From the NCBI RefSeq assembly GCF_900116615.1, contig NZ_FPBF01000002.1, forward strand, positions 806,001 through 870,000: a stretch of DNA of 64,000 nucleotides. The letters are read 5' to 3'. The stretch comes from Algoriphagus locisalis (GTDB lineage Bacteria > Bacteroidota > Bacteroidia > Cytophagales > Cyclobacteriaceae). The notes under the pieces are model-generated. The model saw only the letters and a list, made by a program, of their open reading frames with translations. It searched no databases and had not been told where the DNA came from. Positions 26,968 through 36,026 of this stretch are shown here, piece after piece (within the stretch, counting starts at the first letter, position 1; each line of letters begins with the position of its first letter). The translations under genes and the position numbers were made by a program.

Positions 26968-27936
26968 CTAGCTCCATCTCCTTTTCCTCCAGTTTTCCTG
27001 CTGTTCGGAATTCAGAAAAGTCCAGGCGATAAATCTGGTTTTCTTGTTTCCGTGCGTCATCTGGATGATTTTACGATCAGAAACCCGTGCTTTTTTCAAG
27101 GCTAAAACCAGCTCCTTCAAATGCTCCTCTTTGGAAACTAAGGAGGTAAACCAAAAACAATTGAACTTGAAAGTAACACTTTCTCGGATCATCTTGTGTA
27201 TAAAAGCAAGTTCGCCGCCTTCGCACCAAAGCTCGTTGCTTTGACCTCCGAAGTTCAAGGTGATTTTCTTGTCCACTTTTCCTTTTAGGTTTTTGACTTT
27301 TCTGGTACTTCCTGCCAAGGCCGCTTCTTGGGATTCATGAAATGGAGGGTTACAAATCACCAAATCAAACACATCGTCAGACTTGACGATTCCAGTAAGA
27401 ATTTCTTTGGAGTTTTCCTGTAGCCTTAACGTAACTTTTCCTCTGAATTGAGGATTGGAATAAAGATTATCTTGGGCAGCATCAAGCGCCTTTGGGTCGA
27501 TTTCCGACCCGATAAAATTCCATTTGTAAACTGTACTTCCAAGTAGGGGATAGATGCAGTTTGCACCAACACCAATGTCTAAGGCATTTATCTTTTCACC
27601 AGTTGGTAGTTTTCCAGCATTACTTTCTGAAAGCAAATCTGCCAAATAATGAAGGTAATCTGCTCTGCCAGGAATAGGCGGGCAAAGAAATCCAGCTGGA
27701 ATATCCCATTCAGAAATATGATAGAAATGTTTCAGCAAAGCCCGGTTGAGTTCTTTGACCGCTTTAGGATCAGCGAAATCAATACTGAGATCACCATACT
27801 TATTTTCTGACACAAACTTGCCTAAATCAGGCAGAGTGCTGATTAAACTTGGGAAATCGTAACGCTCTCGATGGAGGTTATTGGGGTGAAGGTCAGTTTT
27901 TACTTGTTTGGTTTCTTTCACTTTAATCAACTTCAA
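26968..27936 (-). CDS. rlmF: 23S rRNA (adenine(1618)-N6)-methyltransferase RlmF
   Basis: 322 residues, close to the usual RlmF length. It methylates N6 of a specific 23S rRNA adenine using SAM. The SAM-binding stretch ALDIGVGANCIYPLLG lies near residue 130, and the N6-adenine motif NPPFH near residue 210 is followed by the family-typical LAGSTRKVKNLKG and NFGGQSNELWCEGGEL. The start lies inside the end of the upstream SIMPL gene (14-base overlap), so the two are coupled. Cytoplasmic housekeeping enzyme. Confidence 0.92.
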   Translation of the reverse strand: MKLIKVKETKQVKTDLHPNNLHRERYDFPSLISTLPDLGKFVSENKYGDLSIDFADPKAVKELNRALLKHFYHISEWDIPAGFLCPPIPGRADYLHYLADLLSESNAGKLPTGEKINALDIGVGANCIYPLLGSTVYKWNFIGSEIDPKALDAAQDNLYSNPQFRGKVTLRLQENSKEILTGIVKSDDVFDLVICNPPFHESQEAALAGSTRKVKNLKGKVDKKITLNFGGQSNELWCEGGELAFIHKMIRESVTFKFNCFWFTSLVSKEEHLKELVLALKKARVSDRKIIQMTHGNKKTRFIAWTFLNSEQQENWRKRRWS

Positions 27937-28654
27937 AGATAAGCTTCATGGTAATCGAAGCCGTTTTGTTTTTGTCTGCGGTGTTAAATGTTCCGCCCCA
28001 AGAATAGTCTTCTCCTGAGTTTTGTCCGGTGATCTGAAAGATACCCATATTTGCTGAGATCAGATCGCCGAGATCTCCTTTGGAGTTTTCGGCGATGCGC
28101 TCCGCACGAATTCTAGCATCTTCGGTGGCTTTGGCGATCATTTCCAGCTTAAGAGATTCCAGTTCGGTGTAGTAATATCGAGGCTGCTGGGAATAAAAGG
28201 CTATTCCTTGATTTAGCAATTCGGTGATTTCCCGCGAGATTTTCTCTACTTTTTCTACCTCCGTAGATTCGATTTTCAAGGATTGATTGAGCGTGTATCC
28301 ATCAAAAGTTTGGCCTAAGTAACGCCCATCATTAGAGTAATTCTGCTGGTATTTTGGGTTAGTATTCACCGCATTAAAAATCAATTTCTCGGCTGGAATT
28401 CCTTTAGAAATTAAATAGTCTGAAACGAGTTTTCTGTCTTTTTCCAGATCGGCGTACGCTGACTTTAGATCAAAACTTTCCCTGCTGAAATTCCCTTCCC
28501 ACACGACCAAGTCAGAAGTGAAATTGCTCTCTCCCAAGCCCGTGACATTGATTGTGCCCTGAGGTCGGTTTCTGTTGATAATAGCATTTCCCAGTACGAT
28601 AGATGCAATTATGATCGCTACTGCGAAAAGAATGGCGGAAAAATTCTTGTTCAT
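27923..28654 (-). CDS. SIMPL-domain (DUF541) exported protein
   Basis: 243 residues. An N-terminal hydrophobic segment (about 7-24, AILFAVAIIIASIVLGN) acts as signal or anchor. The rest is a SIMPL domain, with the opening strand TINVTGLGESNFTSDLVVW and the late segment KATEDARIRAERIAENSKGDLG typical of the family (E. coli YggE, mammalian SIMPL). YggE is linked to oxidative-stress tolerance, but the mechanism is unclear. Upstream of and overlapping rlmF. Confidence 0.88.
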   Translation of the reverse strand: MNKNFSAILFAVAIIIASIVLGNAIINRNRPQGTINVTGLGESNFTSDLVVWEGNFSRESFDLKSAYADLEKDRKLVSDYLISKGIPAEKLIFNAVNTNPKYQQNYSNDGRYLGQTFDGYTLNQSLKIESTEVEKVEKISREITELLNQGIAFYSQQPRYYYTELESLKLEMIAKATEDARIRAERIAENSKGDLGDLISANMGIFQITGQNSGEDYSWGGTFNTADKNKTASITMKLIFEVD

Positions 28655-28721
28655 GATTTTAAAAATTAAGTCTTCAAGCTAGGTAACAAATAACCCGCCA
28701 AGTAGCGGGTTTTAAGGATGT

Positions 28722-29114
28722 TTAACCATGTATTAAATTAATTTCTGAAAGTTCCTTCCCAATCTGATGAATCCCAGATAGAATTTTCTGAGTTTGTTTA
28801 TCAGAAGGTTTTTTTTGCCCTTGTACATATTGAGAAAGAAGTGTCGGATTCATGCCTATTTTTTCAGCTAAAAATTTAGAATTCAACACTTTATAGTATT
28901 GAAAGAATTGTTGAAAATCAATTTCAAATTTCAAATACTCTGCCTGAAAACCTATGTTTTCTTCCTCAAAATAGAAATTGACTGCTTCCAATGCATTGTG
29001 AAGTAATTCCGGAATAGTAGCTCCAGTTGTGAAAATTGCATAAGACTCTGAAAAAGCTGAAAAACCAGTGTCAGTCTTTTCCAAAATCATTTTAAGTTTT
29101 TGTGTCTTCATCAT
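28722..29114 (-). CDS. hicB: HicB-type antitoxin with C-terminal HTH
   Basis: 130 residues. Residues 1-50 form a HicB-like partial RNase H fold (KMILEKTDTGFSAFSE... and PELLHNALEAVNFYF). Residues about 75-125 are an XRE-type helix-turn-helix (LAEKIGMNPTLLSQYVQGQKKPS), used for operator binding and autoregulation. It follows the remains of hicA by only 3 bases, the normal hicAB order. The frame is intact although the toxin frame is not. Confidence 0.87.
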   Translation of the reverse strand: MMKTQKLKMILEKTDTGFSAFSESYAIFTTGATIPELLHNALEAVNFYFEEENIGFQAEYLKFEIDFQQFFQYYKVLNSKFLAEKIGMNPTLLSQYVQGQKKPSDKQTQKILSGIHQIGKELSEINLIHG

Positions 29115-29117
29115 CGT

Positions 29118-29305
29118 TCATTTAGCAATTCCCGCATCTTTCTTAATCTTTTTCTCAAGACCTTTACCTACCTCTTTACTTCCATGGTTTGAAAAAATAT
29201 GATCCCCATTTTAGTAGCATGTTTCATTTTAAGATGGGATCCTTTCTGCGAAACCGAAAACCAGCCATCTTTCTCAAGTAACCTCAAAAGTTCAGAACTC
29301 TTCAT
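29118..29305 (-). pseudogene. hicA: HicA-type toxin, frameshifted at a T run
   Basis: Reading from ATG at 29305 gives MKSSELLRLLEKDGWF then QKGSHLKMKHATKMGIIFF, the start of a HicA mRNA interferase with its catalytic His in QKGSH. The frame then stops at 29168-29170 after 45 codons. Stepping back one base at the T run (A run 29192-29197 on the plus strand) restores NHGSKEVGKGLEKKIKKDAGIAK with a stop at 29118-29120, three bases before hicB. The restored protein is about 62 residues, normal for HicA. One missing T explains the break. The same lesion type is seen in the ParE-like gene at 22724-22728. Confidence 0.87.
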
Positions 29306-29371
29306 ATAACATTGCTACTAAAAAATGATTCCGAAAGGTAAACAATAATTTACCTTTCGGAAAATAATAAA

Positions 29372-30853
29372 TCAATTAACTCGCTGCTTAAACTCCTGAT
29401 CTTTGGGATTATCCAAATCAATAAGATAGCCATTCACCACCGCGTATTTTCTAACTCCATCCTTCTCCAAAAAGAAATTTGTGCTTTCTCCCGTTTTCCA
29501 ACCTGAGGAGAATGATTCGGTACTATTCAGCACCAAAATCGGAAGCTGATGAAAGTCGCCTTTAGCTCCATTCTTTACTTTCACTGCCAAATATCCCTGT
29601 TTCAAAAGCTCCATTGCCTTTGCCTCATTTATCGAATTCATGGATTCAAAGGCTGTTTCATAGACTTTTCCCTCCTCATATTTCAACCCAGAAGCATCAA
29701 ATTCCTCCAAGCCAAAGTAAACCTGTAAGTCACCCAAATCATCCACCGAAGCTGAAATATAGAAGGTGGTGTCCGAAGTGATATCTCTTCTTCTGATGCC
29801 CAGGTCAACCGGATAATATTTTCCATTGACAGGTACTTGCACCTCATTAAGTAGCAAATCTACCAGTTGCAAGTCGTTATTAGGAATAGCAAAATATTCC
29901 TCCGTAGTGTATTGTTCGTAGCTTCTGGTTGCGATCTGTTCTAGCGCATTAAGAATAATCATAAAATTGAGCTGACGGATGTACTGCTTTTCCGGATCAT
30001 TAGGATATCCTCCCGACTCGATCAAAATCGTGCTTGTCCCCCACTTGGTAATATTATCTCCGAAAGCTCTAGGCTCAAAAGCATCATTATATTTCCCAAC
30101 ATGACCTGGCACCACTTGCTGCAAAATCTCATTCATACCCACGATAGTCTGCATAGCTCTAGTTCGCACATCATTCACATCAGTTGCATAATTATATGCT
30201 GGTGCCAAAACTGAAATCGTTGCTTGCTTGGGTGATCCGGTGGTATTATAATAAGTTTGCTGATCGTGCAGATTGAAGCCAAATTCAGGTTCGAAATCAT
30301 CTCTAGCTCCTTTTAAGATAATTGCTTCTGGAGAAATTTGGGAAATCGCATCGCGGTTCAAATCTATGTCCAGAGCATTTCTGCGTTTGAATTCTTCTGC
30401 TCCATCCGGGTTGATCATAGGGATAAATTTGAGATCCAGATTTGATCTCAAAAGATCCCGAAGTCCATCAAACTCGTCTCCGCTGGCTTCCAAAAAGTTG
30501 AACAAATCGAAAAGAGACATGGTGGCTGTACTTTCGTTTCCGTGCATTTGTGACCAAAGCATCACTTTCGTCTTTCCATCTCCCCAATCCAAGCTGGAAA
30601 TACTTCTGCCTTCTACCGATTCACCCAATTTAGAAATCTCAAAAGAATCTGAATGCTTTTGAATCAACGGTTGCAAGTCAGCATGCTTAAATCTTCTATG
30701 GATGATCGCAGCTTCCTTATATTTAGAATAGGCTGCTTCGAGCGTTTCAACAGAAGTTGAGGTTGACGTGAGTATGGTTGCCGTTTTACAACTAAATGTA
30801 AAAACTAAAAACAGCAAAAACAGGCTAATTGATAGGTTAGGATTGACTTTCAT
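29372..30853 (-). CDS. M14-family zinc carboxypeptidase lipoprotein
   Basis: 493 residues with a lipoprotein signal peptide (lipobox TFSC, Cys22). The peptidase domain carries zinc ligands in MHGNES (His-x-x-Glu, near residue 110), the substrate-binding segment PMINPDGAEEFKRRN and LDIDLNRDA, the third ligand His in FNLHDQQTYYN, and the likely catalytic Glu in STILIESGGYPND near residue 283. It should trim C-terminal residues from peptides, or cell-wall peptides, in the periplasm or at the outer membrane. The next gene on the other strand is an Ala-Glu epimerase-like enzyme, so the divergent pair may share a peptide-salvage theme. Confidence 0.88.
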   Translation of the reverse strand: MKVNPNLSISLFLLFLVFTFSCKTATILTSTSTSVETLEAAYSKYKEAAIIHRRFKHADLQPLIQKHSDSFEISKLGESVEGRSISSLDWGDGKTKVMLWSQMHGNESTATMSLFDLFNFLEASGDEFDGLRDLLRSNLDLKFIPMINPDGAEEFKRRNALDIDLNRDAISQISPEAIILKGARDDFEPEFGFNLHDQQTYYNTTGSPKQATISVLAPAYNYATDVNDVRTRAMQTIVGMNEILQQVVPGHVGKYNDAFEPRAFGDNITKWGTSTILIESGGYPNDPEKQYIRQLNFMIILNALEQIATRSYEQYTTEEYFAIPNNDLQLVDLLLNEVQVPVNGKYYPVDLGIRRRDITSDTTFYISASVDDLGDLQVYFGLEEFDASGLKYEEGKVYETAFESMNSINEAKAMELLKQGYLAVKVKNGAKGDFHQLPILVLNSTESFSSGWKTGESTNFFLEKDGVRKYAVVNGYLIDLDNPKDQEFKQRVN

Positions 30854-30915
30854 ATATATTTCTATTTACCTTGAATAAAATGTAAATCTATCTATCATTC
30901 AAGCAAAAAACAGGT

Positions 30916-30923
30916 TAATTTTG
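30916..30923 (+). promoter_or_regulatory. Candidate -7 box for the epimerase gene
   Basis: TAATTTTG fits TAnnTTTG, 23 bases before the ATG at 30947. No clear TTG -33 element. Confidence 0.38.
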
Positions 30924-30946
30924 CTTCAAATAGAATATTTCCCCAA

Positions 30947-31960
30947 ATGAATTTATCCTTTCAAGTCGTCGATCTTCCACTCAAGCATACATTTACCATC
31001 GCGCACCAAAGCAGGGATGTGCAAGATACACTTATTGTAAAACTGCAAGATGGTGCACTTTCTGGTTTGGGTGAATCTACGACAAATCCATTTTACGGCA
31101 TGACCATTACTAATATGTCGGAATGTTTGGAGAATTTCAGACCTATTGTAGAAAAAGGTGAATGGGAAACTCCTGCAGAACTTTGGGATCTTGGTAGAGA
31201 AACATTCAAAGAAAATCCTTTCGCACAGTGCGCATTGGATATGGCCGCTTGGGATCTTTATGCAAAGAAGCAAGACAAAAAGCTTTACGAATTGCTCAAC
31301 CTAAATCCTGCTGATATTCCTTTGACCAACTTTACGATTGGAATCGATACGGTAGAGAAGATGGTGACAAAAATGAAGGAAGTTCACTGGCCGATCTATA
31401 AAATCAAGCTGGGCACTTCGGATGATTTGGCAATTATCCGTGAGCTCCGAAAGCACACCAATGCGGTTTTCAGAATTGATGCTAATTGTGCCTGGACAGC
31501 TGAGCAGGCCATCGCTTATTCTGAAGAATTGGAGAAATTGGGGGTGGAATTTATGGAGCAGCCACTCGGAAAGGATGATTTGGAGGGAATGAAGGAAGTA
31601 TTTAAGCACAGCAAATTACCAGTAATCGCCGATGAGAGCTGCATCGTAGAATCCGATGTGAAGAAATGCCACGGCCTTTTTCATGGAATCAATGTGAAGT
31701 TGGTGAAAGCCGGGGGGATCACACCTGGGCTGCGAATGATCCATGAGGCGAAGGAACTCGGAATGAAAACCATGGTAGGCTGCATGACTGAATCTTCCGT
31801 GGGAATTACTGCAATTGCGCACATTGCACCGCTATTGGACTATGTAGATATGGATGGAGCGATGTTGCTGTCAAAAGATCCTGCCAAGGGAGTGGTGATC
31901 ACTCCGGAAAAAATATCCTTTCCTGAAGGAAATGGAATTGGAGCAGAAATGATTTTCTAA
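30947..31960 (+). CDS. Dipeptide epimerase (L-Ala-D/L-Glu epimerase-like)
   Basis: Enolase-superfamily enzyme of 337 residues, muconate-lactonising subgroup. The acid/base lysine is in YKIKLGTS (KxK, near residue 150), metal ligands are Asp in RIDANCAWT, Glu in MEQPLG and Asp in ADESC, and the second catalytic Lys is in NVKLVKAGG near 245. These match dipeptide epimerases that invert the second residue of Ala-Glu, which links to recycling of murein peptides. Dipeptide specificity within the family varies, so the exact substrate is open. Cytoplasmic; a bidirectional hairpin follows at 32071-32095. Confidence 0.88.
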   Translation: MNLSFQVVDLPLKHTFTIAHQSRDVQDTLIVKLQDGALSGLGESTTNPFYGMTITNMSECLENFRPIVEKGEWETPAELWDLGRETFKENPFAQCALDMAAWDLYAKKQDKKLYELLNLNPADIPLTNFTIGIDTVEKMVTKMKEVHWPIYKIKLGTSDDLAIIRELRKHTNAVFRIDANCAWTAEQAIAYSEELEKLGVEFMEQPLGKDDLEGMKEVFKHSKLPVIADESCIVESDVKKCHGLFHGINVKLVKAGGITPGLRMIHEAKELGMKTMVGCMTESSVGITAIAHIAPLLDYVDMDGAMLLSKDPAKGVVITPEKISFPEGNGIGAEMIF

Positions 31961-32040
31961 GTATCAAGTAATTAGACACTAGTATTAAGATTTTAGATGC
32001 TAGAATTGAGCCAAGATCTTAAATCTAACAGTCCAGATCT
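31958..32040. repeat. Dispersed intergenic repeat, diverged copy
   Basis: After the epimerase stop the words AGTATCAAGTAATTAGAC, GATGCTAGAATT and GAGCCAAGATCTTAA recur in the style of the repeat at 26818, but in a different order and with mismatches. It is probably a degenerate relative. Confidence 0.4.
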
Positions 32041-32070
32041 TGGTGAAATAGCTCTTCAAAAAGCAAAAAA

Positions 32071-32095
32071 CCAGAGCGATTTTCTATCACTCTGG
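32071..32095. terminator. Bidirectional hairpin between convergent genes
   Basis: CCAGAGCGAT / ATCACTCTGG form a stem with one mismatch and a 5-base loop, with an A tract on the left and a T-rich tail on the right. It sits between the convergent epimerase gene and the response regulator gene. Confidence 0.7.
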
Positions 32096-32164
32096 CTTCT
32101 TATTTCTATTTTCAATTCAGAGTAAAATCCGAAATCGTATATCTCAAATCCCAAATCCTCTCTC

Positions 32165-32860
32165 TTATCCCTCACTCACGATTAGCTTAAAGCCCTCTCC
32201 GTGGACGGTGATGATCTGTACTTTCGGGTCATCCTTGAGTAGTTTACGGATTTTACTCAGATACACATCCATGCTTCTTGCATTGAAGTAGCTATCATCT
32301 CCCCAGATTTGCTTCAGGGCGTGACTTCTGTTTACCAAGTTGTTGATTTCAGAAGCAAGTAGGCGGATCAACTCATTTTCCTTTGAAGTCAACTTGTGAC
32401 GTCCTTTTGGCCCATCTAAGAACTGCTCATCGTAATGAAGCGTGAAGCCTCCGAAAGTATAAACTTTTAGCGGGTTGACATCTTCATTTTTATGCGTTCG
32501 CTTCAAGATCGCATTCACTCGAAGAAGCAATTCCTCCATGCTGAAAGGCTTGGTGATGTAATCATCAGCGCCTATTTTGAGACCTTCTATGATGTCATCC
32601 TTTTGGTTTTTTGCCGTTAGAAAAAGAATAGGCAGATTTTCCTCCACTTTCTTGATCTCTTTGGCCAAGGTGAATCCATCCTTTTTCGGCATCATAATAT
32701 CAAGGAGGCAAAGGTCAAATTTTCCCTTCTTGAATTTGTTCCAACCTTCTTCCCCATCGCGACAAAGCGTAGGCTCGTACCCTTTCATTTCCAAATATTC
32801 CTGTAGGATATCTCCCAAATTCGGATCGTCTTCGACCACTAATAGTTTCGCTTTACTCAT
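32165..32860 (-). CDS. OmpR-family response regulator (RprY-like)
   Basis: 231 residues: receiver at 1-120 with acidic pocket VEDD, phospho-acceptor Asp54 in LLDIMMPKKDG and Lys in ITKPFS; then a winged-helix DNA-binding domain at about 135-229 with LTSKENELIRLLA and the recognition region ARSMDVYLSKIRKLL. It should bind DNA as a dimer after phosphorylation by the adjacent kinase. The gene starts 4 bases before the kinase gene ends, so both are translated together. Layout and domain form resemble RprXY of Bacteroides. Regulon unknown. Confidence 0.92.
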   Translation of the reverse strand: MSKAKLLVVEDDPNLGDILQEYLEMKGYEPTLCRDGEEGWNKFKKGKFDLCLLDIMMPKKDGFTLAKEIKKVEENLPILFLTAKNQKDDIIEGLKIGADDYITKPFSMEELLLRVNAILKRTHKNEDVNPLKVYTFGGFTLHYDEQFLDGPKGRHKLTSKENELIRLLASEINNLVNRSHALKQIWGDDSYFNARSMDVYLSKIRKLLKDDPKVQIITVHGEGFKLIVSEG

Positions 32861-34581
32861 TGTTTCTTTGGTATGTTAATAGTGAATGAGCTTCCTTTTC
32901 CAAGTTCGCTACTTACTTGAATTCCTCCTTTATGCGCTTCCAACATGGTTTTCACATAGGAAAGACCAAGGCCAAAGCCCTTGACATCGTGTACATTTCC
33001 TGTGGGAACCCGATAGAATTTATCAAAAATTTTCCGTTGTGCGTCTTTATTCATCCCAATTCCTTCATCCTTGATCGTAATGAAAACTTCATCTGGACTG
33101 TCATAGGCTCTGATCATGATAAATGGATGCTCTGGCGAATATTTATTCGCATTGTCCAGCATATTGTTGAAAATATGGGTGAGGTGAAATAGGTCACCTT
33201 GGACCATCGGGTCATTCAGTTCATTCATAAAGGTGATCTGTCCACCTTTTTTCTCTACCTGAAGCCCAAAATGATCTACTGTAGTTGCTAATATCTCAGC
33301 CAGGTTCAAAGATTCTATTTTCAACTTAAAATCCTTCTTATCCAACGCTGCTGCCTGAAGAACGTTTTCCACCTGAGAAACCAGGCGTTTATTTTCATCC
33401 TTTATGATTCCCAAATATCGGGAACGAAACTTGTCCTGGCTGGATAATTCAGGATCCTGAAGTGCCTCCACAGCCAAACTTACCGTAGCCAGCGGCGTCT
33501 TGAATTCATGGGTCATGTTGTTGATGAAATCATTTTTCGTATCGGAAAGCGCTTTCTGACGGATGATCACTTTGATGGCGTAAATGAAGCAAGAGATAAT
33601 AACAATAATAAACAGGATAGAACTGGATAAAGGCAGCCAAACTTCACGAATCACATGGGCATTTTTTTCAGGAAAATAAACTGTCAAGAAATTGGGCTTG
33701 CCAAAGATGTCATTTGGAAAAAGTCTCGCCTGAATTCCCTGTTGGGCTAATACAAATTGCTGCTGGACAGGCCCGATTGGCATCAATGAACGGTCGTCCT
33801 TAAGTAACGCTAATTCAAAGTCCTCTGTAATATTTCTTTCCAGCAAAAAACGCTTCAGGATCCTTCTTACGTTCGAAGTATCCATTCTGTCCAAAATTGC
33901 TTTTTGCCCAGCACTTATTTCATCAACATATTTGTTTATAAAATCAATTTTTATGTTTGTTCTATACACTTTCTCCAAGGCATCAGGACTAATATTAAAT
34001 TCCGGCATCATTTCGACTTCTACCTGACTTGTACTTTCAGCTGCACGACGTGGTGCGTTTTCCAACTTACTTAGGTATTGGAATTGCCGCTCTTTTTCTT
34101 TGAGCAAAACCTCCATTTCATCAGGAGTGAACATCTTTGCCGCTAACTCAGGAGTCATGTAGGCGAAAAAAGCCTCTAACTCCTCCAGCTGGTTCATATC
34201 AACACCTTGTGATTCAAGGATTCTTTTGAAAGTCTGACTCACTCTAGGCGCAGGCTCTTGAAAGAAGGAATCCACCAAGGAAGGTCTTGGTCTGGTAATT
34301 CGTCTGGAGCTCACAGTTAGGTCAAAATCAATCGGATCGATTTTTTCAAAAAGTGACCTGTTAATAATTGAATCCTGCATCATAAAGCCATAAAAAGCGG
34401 CTGATGTTTCTCCTTTCTCCAGCTCATCAACTGTGGAGGAAAGTGCTTGATAAACATTTTGATCAAAGCGCTCCCGATTGATACGAATTGCATTTTTCAC
34501 CCAATAGAATTGGAATCCCATCAAACCAAAGCTGGCCAGGGACATCAAGACTATGATTAGGGTAATATTACTCTTCGACAT
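32857..34581 (-). CDS. Sensor histidine kinase (RprX-like)
   Basis: 574 residues. Two membrane helices (about 7-27 and 325-345) bracket a periplasmic sensor region of about 300 residues that has no domain I recognise and looks partly coiled coil. The kinase core begins with DFINNMTHEFKTPLATV (His358), followed by the N-box NNMLDNANKYSPEHP, DEGIGM, FDKFYRVPTGN and GFGLGLSYVK. It phosphorylates the response regulator encoded immediately downstream. The form NMTHEFKTPLATV is typical of Bacteroidota RprX-type kinases. A TAAATTTG box (minus strand) ends 4 bases before the ATG, so the transcript may be leaderless. Confidence 0.92.
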   Translation of the reverse strand: MSKSNITLIIVLMSLASFGLMGFQFYWVKNAIRINRERFDQNVYQALSSTVDELEKGETSAAFYGFMMQDSIINRSLFEKIDPIDFDLTVSSRRITRPRPSLVDSFFQEPAPRVSQTFKRILESQGVDMNQLEELEAFFAYMTPELAAKMFTPDEMEVLLKEKERQFQYLSKLENAPRRAAESTSQVEVEMMPEFNISPDALEKVYRTNIKIDFINKYVDEISAGQKAILDRMDTSNVRRILKRFLLERNITEDFELALLKDDRSLMPIGPVQQQFVLAQQGIQARLFPNDIFGKPNFLTVYFPEKNAHVIREVWLPLSSSILFIIVIISCFIYAIKVIIRQKALSDTKNDFINNMTHEFKTPLATVSLAVEALQDPELSSQDKFRSRYLGIIKDENKRLVSQVENVLQAAALDKKDFKLKIESLNLAEILATTVDHFGLQVEKKGGQITFMNELNDPMVQGDLFHLTHIFNNMLDNANKYSPEHPFIMIRAYDSPDEVFITIKDEGIGMNKDAQRKIFDKFYRVPTGNVHDVKGFGLGLSYVKTMLEAHKGGIQVSSELGKGSSFTINIPKKQ

Positions 34582-34585
34582 TTCA

Positions 34586-34593
34586 CAAATTTA
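34586..34593 (-). promoter_or_regulatory. Candidate -7 box directly ahead of the kinase start
   Basis: On the minus strand TAAATTTG fits TAnnTTTG. It lies so close to the ATG at 34581 that a transcript from it would have little or no leader; it could also be chance. Confidence 0.3.
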
Positions 34594-34768
34594 ATCCTAT
34601 AATCAGGCCAAGGAGAGAGCTTAACAATATTTAACCGCCTCAAATTCGGCTAAAAGGCGATTACTTTCATCTCCTTCTTCTATATTTAAACTCGAAAACA
34701 GCGTTTTCTTAATTACACTATAACTTATGAAAATAGGGGGCAAATGCCTCCTTTTTTTGTTATTTGGC

Positions 34769-34776
34769 TATCTTTG
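34769..34776 (+). promoter_or_regulatory. Candidate -7 promoter box for lysA
   Basis: TATCTTTG, identical to the octamer at 18089, 46974 and 50875, lies 17 bases before the ATG at 34794. Because it falls inside the frame that would run from TTG 34764, it argues for the ATG as the true start. Confidence 0.42.
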
Positions 34777-34793
34777 CCCGCAAATTTCAGACA

Positions 34794-36026
34794 ATGTCCG
34801 CACCGCAACATCCTACTCAACTTCAAGGAATAAGCTTAGAATCTATTGCTCAGCAATTCGGTACTCCCCTATATATCTATGATGGGGAAAAGATCGTGAC
34901 TCAGATCAAATCTTTACAGACCGCCTTTGCAACTGTTCCTTTGAAGATCAAATACGCAACCAAAGCACTCTCCAATATCAGCATTTTGAAGTTGGTGAAA
35001 AAGGCAGGTGGGGGCGTGGATGCTGTTTCTATCGAGGAAGTGAAGATCTGTATGCTAGCGGGTTTTTCTGCTTCTGAAATCATGTACACTCCTAGCGGGG
35101 TCAATTTTAGGGAGATACAGGAGGCTGTGGAACTAGGTGTGATGGTCAATCTGGATAGCATCCCCTTGATGGAGGAGTTTGGTGCTGTGTACGGAGATAC
35201 TAAGCCAGCATGCATTCGAATCAATCCTCATATTATGGCTGGAGGAAATGCGAAAATCTCTGTAGGTCATATTCAAAGCAAATTTGGGATTTCTATACAG
35301 CAGTTGCCTGAGATATTGGATGTTGTGAAAAAATATGCTATCAATATTGTCGGTCTTCATATCCATACAGGCTCTGATATTCTGGATGCTGAGATATTTC
35401 TAAAAGGCGGTAATGTGCTTTTCGAAGCAGCTATGAACTTCCCAAATCTAACCTTTCTGGATTTTGGTGGAGGGTTCAAAGTTGCCTACAAGGCTGGCGA
35501 TCCATTTACTGCTATTGAAGAAGTCGGGACAAAAGTATCTGCTGCATTCAATGTATTCTGCGAGAAATACGGAAGGAAACTTGAGCTATGGCTAGAGCCT
35601 GGTAAGTTCCTGGTAAGTGAATCTGGTTATTTGTTAGTGGAATCAACTGTGGTAAAAAAGACGCCGCAACTCACCTTTGTAGGAGTTGACTCTGGATTGA
35701 ATCACCTCATCAGACCAATGATGTACGATGCCTTTCATGATGTATATAACATAAGCAATCCTGAGGGAGAATTGAATCCATACAATGTGGTTGGGTACAT
35801 CTGTGAAACAGACACGCTCGCGAAAGACCGTATGCTGGCAAAAGTCAGCAAAGGGGATCTTTTGGTATTCAAAAATGCTGGGGCATATGGCATCAGTATG
35901 GCCTCCAATTACAACTCTAGGCTACGGCCAGCAGAGGTTTTGGTCTGGGAAGGCAAGGCGCAGTTGATCAGAAAACGCGAAGAATTTGAGGATTTGCTAA
36001 GAAATCAGGTGGAAATAGCGATTTAA
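34794..36026 (+). CDS. lysA: Diaminopimelate decarboxylase
   Basis: 410 residues from ATG at 34794; an in-frame TTG at 34764 would add 10 residues but lies upstream of the promoter box. PLP enzyme of the alanine-racemase fold group IV: it makes lysine from meso-diaminopimelate in the cytoplasm. The PLP lysine is in KIKYATKALSN (near residue 50), with the family segments GLHIHTGSDI, FLDFGGGFKV, EPGKFLVSESG, the active-site CETDTLAKDR, and GAYGISMASNYNSRLRPAEVLV near the C-terminus. Length and motifs are normal. It stands alone. Confidence 0.94.
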   Translation: MSAPQHPTQLQGISLESIAQQFGTPLYIYDGEKIVTQIKSLQTAFATVPLKIKYATKALSNISILKLVKKAGGGVDAVSIEEVKICMLAGFSASEIMYTPSGVNFREIQEAVELGVMVNLDSIPLMEEFGAVYGDTKPACIRINPHIMAGGNAKISVGHIQSKFGISIQQLPEILDVVKKYAINIVGLHIHTGSDILDAEIFLKGGNVLFEAAMNFPNLTFLDFGGGFKVAYKAGDPFTAIEEVGTKVSAAFNVFCEKYGRKLELWLEPGKFLVSESGYLLVESTVVKKTPQLTFVGVDSGLNHLIRPMMYDAFHDVYNISNPEGELNPYNVVGYICETDTLAKDRMLAKVSKGDLLVFKNAGAYGISMASNYNSRLRPAEVLVWEGKAQLIRKREEFEDLLRNQVEIAI

